Shown here: positions 61,409 to 64,000 of the stretch, in pieces
How positions within the stretch are numbered: position 1 is the first letter of the stretch
Layout: each line of letters starts with the position of its first letter
Origin: Tamarix chinensis
Lineage: Eukaryota > Streptophyta > Magnoliopsida > Caryophyllales > Tamaricaceae
Reading direction: 5' to 3'
NCBI GenBank assembly: GCA_030549775.1
Contig: CM060172.1
Span: forward strand, 126,531,122-126,595,121
Length of the DNA stretch: 64,000 bases
The notes under the pieces: generated by a model
Told to the model about the DNA's origin: nothing
Database searches by the model: none
What the model saw: the letters and a program-made list of their open reading frames with translations, nothing else
Position numbers and translations under genes: made by a program

Positions 61409-61425
61409 TCATTGAAAACTAGCTT
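60400..61425. other. Upstream region of SMR, no second gene
   Basis: A GA/CGA-rich stretch (60460-60620) gives short frames on both strands (e.g. 60465-60650) with no recognisable domain. An (AT)n run lies at about 61384-61410. Promoter elements of SMR are likely here but cannot be named from sequence alone. Confidence 0.5.
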
Positions 61426-62400
61426 TCTTATTCAGAAATGAGAACTAGTATTTTGTGTTGAAGAATTACTTACAATAGGTGGTGTAAACTACTGTTAATA
61501 TGTATAGAAAACTACTTTTATGGTCCGCTTGGATCAGGATAAATTGAGGTGAGGGTAAACATTAAAAATTAACTTAGGTGAAGGGAATAGAGATAAATCG
61601 GGGTGAATGTTCTAAAAAATCAGTTTAGATTTAGGTGAATGAAGGTTAAAAAAATAAAACAAATGAAAACCGAGACTCATAACGGGAGAGAATGGACTAG
61701 AAGATGATGGTGACTCAATTGATATAAATTAGGAGCATTTTTGTCCGGTCAAGTCAAAATATTACTTATATGTTAATATTCACCTCCGTTACCCTTGAAA
61801 TCGAAGGTTAACAAAAATGAGGTTAATCGGGGTGAACATGGGTTAAACTTTAACCCCGATTCACCTCGTCGAGGTTAATAAAATTAGTTCCTAAATAAGG
61901 TGAAATAATTAATTCATCTCTTTTCACTCCAAAACAAACAGACCATTAGTAGTTTCAAGAAACTATAATATTCGAATATTAGGAAAAAAAAAAGGTGGTG
62001 ATATTTTTATAAATATTGTGTATTTATATTTTGAATTTGGAAACTACTTACTTTATGGGGTGGAAAATCTTTTTGTAGATGAAAGAAACTACTATAAGTC
62101 TATTAAAAAACTATAATATTTGAATGTTAAAAAAAAAGATGGTATTTTTGTACATACTAGGTATTTATATTTGAAACTACCTACAGTACATGGTGGAAAC
62201 TAACTCAAATGGGTGGAGAAACTGCAATAAGTCTTTTAGAAAACTACTGTATTTAAGTGATAGAAAAAAAATACATCAATATTTTTATAAATATTAAATA
62301 TTTTATTTTTATTTAAAAAATTATCTATAGTAGGTGGTAAAAACTATGGTGAGTATCTTAAAAAATTATGATAGTTTTCGGTTCTCATCCTAAAAGATGG
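61426..62400 (+). repeat. Minisatellite-like array, about 123-148-bp units, interrupted by a MITE
   Basis: Landmark aactataata(tt) recurs at 61961, 62109, 62242 and 62365, each followed by tt.gaa/agtgatta...aaaaaa, then gatatttttataaatatt, then atttatatttgaaactac and ta.gtggtggaaact. An earlier copy (61426-61520) lies left of the MITE. About five copies, diverged. Confidence 0.8.
61521..61945. mobile_element. Tourist-like MITE, 425 bp, perfect TTA duplication
   Basis: The left end tggtccgcttggat and the right end caaacagacca (reverse complement tggtctgtttg) are imperfect inverted repeats. The flanks are tta at 61518-61520 and 61946-61948, the 3-bp duplication of PIF/Harbinger elements. Inside, paired words aatcggggtgaa and taaccccgattcacc mark subterminal inverted sequence. 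It is related to 57955-58416 and was inserted into the minisatellite. Confidence 0.88.
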
Positions 62401-63381
62401 TTCTTAATTAAATATGCATCGTATGTATCATTGTCTCTAAAAGAAATTAAGACTTGAGATTGTATTGTACAATTTATTTATTTATTTATTGACAAAATCG
62501 ATTGTAATAATAAATATAGTCTGTTTGTTTATCTTCTGGTACTTGATAGTACTCCATCATTCTATCAGACTATAGTCTATATCTACTAAGTAGTGGCAGT
62601 AATGTATTTTATTTTTAAAGATAAAGAGTCCGATCTCTCCCTAGATTTTGTCTCACCTCTTTCCATTAGTTAATTGAATTTGTGTCTAGTAGTAGTGCAA
62701 CATAAAATTCAGAGCCAATTTTAAATTTTCGATAAGCACAGCAGTCTTTTCAGCTAGCAGCAGCAGCAGATATGCTGATCAATTGTACACCTGTTGTTTA
62801 TATCATCCATCCATCCATCCATCCATCCATCCATCCATGTTTAATTTACTGCTCTTCATTAATACACTAGTAGTCTGCCCCTTCTAGTATTTTATTTTAA
62901 AGGAAAAAAAAAAGGAAAATAATTGGCTGTAAGCTTATTGATTGTCTGACCAGCAAAACCAACAATTGAATCAACTGGGGAATGATGGATTCTGGATGGG
63001 TATGGTATCCTAGGCTAGCTAGGTACATGCAACTTGAATTCAATCCTCAGTCCTCGTGCTGTAGTTTATTGATCACTTATTGTCGGACGGCTTTTATTCC
63101 TAAACTATCTTTGCCCGTCCAGGGAGGGAAGAAACTGTACCTACCTGTTATATAAAGGCCTAGTTTGGTAACAACATAACATCATGAAATGAAGTAATTA
63201 ATAATCATTGATTCATAGTGTTTGGCAATAGCATCTTCTAACCTTTCGTTTTTTCCCAGAGGAATACCATCTTGTAACCTTAACTAAAGACGAGGCAGCA
63301 TCTTGGCACAGAGAACTACACGTTGCTCATTTGCTTCCATTGCTGCGCTTAAAGTAAAAAGGGCATACAGTCATTATCAAG
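62401..63381. other. Intergenic DNA with (ATCC)n and a MITE-end-like word
   Basis: Holds a CAG-rich short run (62757-62769) and an (ATCC)n microsatellite at about 62804-62838. The word ggcctagtttggtaacaaca (63158) resembles a MITE end, but I found no partner. There is no ORF of note. Confidence 0.5.
62804..62838 (+). repeat. (ATCC)n microsatellite
   Basis: About nine uninterrupted copies of the tetranucleotide. Confidence 0.98.
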
Positions 63382-63438
63382 ATGTCTCTTCTCAGAAGCC
63401 TCAGACCCACACTTCAATTAGCTCCGAGGGCTTTGTAA
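63382..63438 (+). other. Possible first exon with mitochondrial presequence-like peptide (speculative)
   Basis: An ATG opens an 18-codon frame, MSLLRSLRPTLQLAPRAL, rich in Arg, Leu and Ser and without acids, like a mitochondrial targeting peptide. A gtaaaag donor-like word overlaps its end (63435), so the frame could continue after an intron. The preceding 60 bases look leader-like (balanced composition). No further exon could be recognised before the window ends, so this is a weak call. Confidence 0.22.
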
Positions 63439-63668
63439 AAGATAACTGCTAAATCCGGAATTCCGACAGCCTTTGGGATCGAGGTTCGGATATGTGAGAC
63501 TTTGCTACCACTAACTTGTGGATTAGCTATAAAATTTTAATACAACATCGGCGAAGGACTGTCATTTTCTTCCCTCTACCGATATAGTCTATGTTTTTGG
63601 ATTGACAATTTGAGCTCAAACAACTATTTTTTTTTAAATGTAGATATTTTTTTTCATTAAACTTACTT

Positions 63669-64000
63669 TATAAATGTGATAAAAGCAAGCATTCAACTTC
63701 TAGCACTTACCAAAACATATACATAATAGACACTTGAGGATTTTCAATAAGAAAGACGTCTAAAAAAAATCGTTATTGAGACAAAAATTCAAGGCATGTA
63801 GACAAAACAAAACAATCGTTATGATTGAAACTGTTATCAAAACTCGAGGGATTTTCCCCCTTGTTTAAGGATCTCAAAGATCAATTTGGTTTGGTATAAA
63901 TGTGATAAAAGCAAGCATTCAACTTCTAGCACTTACCAAAACATATACATAATAGACACTTGAGGATTTTCAATAAGAAAGACGTCTAAAAAAATCGTTA
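63669..64000 (+). repeat. Recent direct duplication, 226-bp period, running off the window
   Basis: The sequence from tataaatgtgataaaagc (63669) recurs at 63895. Over the 106 bases available the copies are identical except for one A in a homopolymer. The first unit continues for 226 bp before the second begins, so this is either a tandem repeat array with more copies beyond 64000 or a recent local duplication. Confidence 0.9.

Overview
This window is nuclear DNA from a flowering plant. The evidence is plant-type telomere-like repeats (CCCTAAA), plant-only protein families (a plant mobile domain protein, a FAR1-like Mutator transposase with SWIM and OTU domains, a SIAMESE-related cell-cycle inhibitor), plant LTR retrotransposons primed by initiator tRNA-Met, and AT-rich intergenic DNA. 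The many CTAG-rich stretches around 57.5-63 kb are reminiscent of monocots, but I cannot fix the species. Almost all of it is transposable-element DNA. Only one gene looks intact: an intronless SIAMESE-related (SMR) CDK inhibitor at 59457-59906 on the minus strand.

Layout. 1-4605: part of a long LTR that begins before the window, broken by a degenerate LINE with a C-terminal RNase H. 5182-21467: a Mutator-like element (MULE) between 11-bp direct repeats. It carries a broken plant-mobile-domain gene (+) and a broken transposase-OTU gene (-) facing tail to tail, plus phased arrays of a near-palindromic motif near both ends. Two solo LTRs of about 4.9 kb are inserted in its left half. 21480-32100: AT-rich DNA with a possible organelle-derived patch, two diverged tandem-repeat fields and hAT-type MITEs, one with a perfect 8-bp target duplication. 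32100-54270: a nest of long LTRs from one family in both orientations. It includes two clean solo LTRs and one LTR pair with a tRNA-Met primer site, a polypurine tract and an interior of only about 1.2 kb. A second LINE remnant lies inside one LTR. 55236-56693: the gag-protease part of a Ty1/copia element (-). 56.7-64 kb: the low-copy region around the SMR gene, with Tourist-like MITEs on both sides, a minisatellite, and a recent 226-bp-period duplication cut by the window end.

How it fits together. The MULE genes were once a two-gene transposon, and its inverted subterminal arrays are the natural candidates for transposase binding. The LTR family has many long LTRs, most of them solo, and no recognisable pol here, so it looks shaped by recombination or mobilised in trans. 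The family shares a repeated motif around CCACTATTATTATCCGGTGG. The SMR gene sits at the edge of this repeat-rich tract, and MITEs and small duplications have changed its flanks. All calls come from reading the sequence; no database search was made.
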